Assembly: GCA_017539635.1 (NCBI GenBank)
Contig: JAFYCQ010000246.1
Span: 1 to 6,384, forward strand
Reading direction: 5' to 3'
Source of the DNA: Oscillospiraceae bacterium
GTDB lineage: Bacteria > Bacillota > Clostridia > Oscillospirales > Oscillospiraceae
DNA: 6,384 nt
How positions within the stretch are numbered: the stretch's first letter is position 1; every line of letters begins with the position of its first letter. Under the pieces are notes generated by a model, which saw only the letters and a list, made by a program, of their open reading frames with translations, searched no databases and was not told where the DNA came from. Shown piece by piece: positions 5,561 to 6,384 of this stretch. A program made the position numbers and the translations under genes.

Positions 5561-6384
5561 ATGGAAGAGAAAAAGGGCGCGCCGGTCAAGGCGGTCAGCC
5601 TTATGATGCTGATAACCCTCGCCGGGAAGGTGCTGGGTCTCATTCGGGACCGGCTCCTCACCATAAACTACGGCACGGGGATGGAAGCCAACGCCTTTCT
5701 CACCGCCAGCCGTATTCCGAGGGTGTTTTTCGACGCCCTTTTCGCCTCGGCGATAACCGCCAGCTTCATACCCATTTTTAACGAATATCTCGTCAAGCGG
5801 GACAAAAAGGACGCCTACTCCCTGGCCGGGACGTTTTTGGCCGTCATGCTGGCGGCCTCCGCCCTGCTGACGCTTCTGGGCATCGCTTTTTCCGGGCAGC
5901 TCACCTATTTCTTCGCCGACGGCTACGACCCGGAGACTGCAGCCCTTGCCGCCCGCCTCACCAGGATAATGTTCCCCACGGTCGTATTTACGGCGGCGGC
6001 CTACTCCTTCGTGGGAGACCTGCAGTCCTTTGACGAGTTCAATCTCCCGGCCCTTATTTCCGTGGTGTCCAATGTGGTGGTCATCGGCTACTACCTGCTC
6101 TTCAACCGCCATTTCGGAATAAACGGCCTGGCCGTGGCCTTTCTTATCGCCTGGCTCATGCAGGCGCTCATACAGATACCCTGGCTCATGAAAAAAAGAG
6201 TCCGGCTGACCCTTTCAAAAAGCGAGGGGACAAAAGATGGACTCAAAAAAATATTCCGTCTGATGCTGCCGGTCATGGTAAGCACCTGGGTGCTGCCTAT
6301 AAACCAGACCATAAGCTCCAAATTCGGCTCCCGGCTCTTTGAGGGGGCCGGCGTCTCGGCGGTGGAGCTGTCCTATAATCTCTA
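5561..6384 (+). CDS. murJ: MurJ (MviN) lipid II flippase, N-terminal part, cut by window end
   Basis: MurJ flips lipid II across the cytoplasmic membrane for peptidoglycan synthesis. The first 274 residues are present with no stop. Family motifs include KVLGLIRDRLL (23-33), YGTGMEANAF (37-46), then IP and SFIPIF (52-53, 68-73), and MFPTVVF (137-143). Hydrophobic helices are apparent at about 11-36, 86-110, 133-151, 163-181, 187-210 and 231-250, consistent with the first half of the 14-helix fold. The ATG at 5561 has GGAGG at 5552-5556, 4 bases before it. Compared by eye with E. coli MurJ, R18 is replaced by K23, R24 is kept as R29, and D39 is replaced by N44. The gene is divergent from leuA. 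Other MOP-superfamily polysaccharide flippases are the main alternative, but the N-terminal motif favours MurJ. Confidence 0.9.
   Translation, partial: MEEKKGAPVKAVSLMMLITLAGKVLGLIRDRLLTINYGTGMEANAFLTASRIPRVFFDALFASAITASFIPIFNEYLVKRDKKDAYSLAGTFLAVMLAASALLTLLGIAFSGQLTYFFADGYDPETAALAARLTRIMFPTVVFTAAAYSFVGDLQSFDEFNLPALISVVSNVVVIGYYLLFNRHFGINGLAVAFLIAWLMQALIQIPWLMKKRVRLTLSKSEGTKDGLKKIFRLMLPVMVSTWVLPINQTISSKFGSRLFEGAGVSAVELSYNL

Noticed and set aside
5501..6112. A 203-codon minus-strand open frame antisense to murJ
   Set aside because: It covers clear MurJ coding sequence, has low-complexity charged composition and would run across the murJ promoter region. It is a shadow.

Overview
The window looks like a chromosomal segment of a moderately GC-rich, low-confidence Firmicutes/Clostridia-type bacterium. 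The reasons are the strong GGAGG-type ribosome binding sites, sigma-A-like promoters with extended -10 elements and 17-base spacers, and a clostridial flavour to the MurJ N-terminus. No rRNA, tRNA, CRISPR array or insertion sequence is visible. The genus cannot be read from this sequence.

Layout. (1) Bases 1-33 are probably the first 11 codons of a leftward gene leaving the window; it has a good leftward promoter at 89-117. (2) Bases 118-254 form a divergent control region with inverted repeats and a rightward promoter (185-213). (3) Bases 255-803 hold a two-gene, AT-rich cassette: a DUF4258 protein (GTG start) and a 77-aa YgiT/MqsA-like zinc-finger protein. This is the order and pairing of a candidate MqsRA-like toxin-antitoxin module. 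The antitoxin-like protein consists only of the zinc-finger half and has no helix-turn-helix. (4) Bases 791-865 contain two tandem hairpin terminators at a convergent junction. (5) Bases 865-5370 are a leftward operon, leuA-trkA-trkH: a long-form 2-isopropylmalate synthase, followed closely by the TrkA regulatory protein and the TrkH channel subunit of a potassium uptake system. (6) Bases 5371-5560 are a divergent promoter region with a perfect 7-11-7 inverted repeat next to the leuA -35 box. (7) From 5561 a rightward murJ (lipid II flippase) runs out of the right edge.

How the genes fit together. TrkA (two NAD-binding RCK units) gates TrkH, and the 3-base gap between their genes suggests translational coupling. 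Their placement 18 bases behind leuA, with no room for a separate promoter or terminator, suggests that leucine biosynthesis and potassium uptake share one transcript. The leuA promoter overlaps the upstream ATG of the longest possible reading frame, so the real protein most likely starts at 5370 (561 aa).

The most unusual parts are the compact AT-rich toxin-antitoxin-like cassette, whose regulatory signals are built into coding sequence at both ends of the second gene; the leuA-trkA-trkH linkage; and the candidate operator between leuA and murJ. Nothing in the window clearly amounts to a wholly new biological system.
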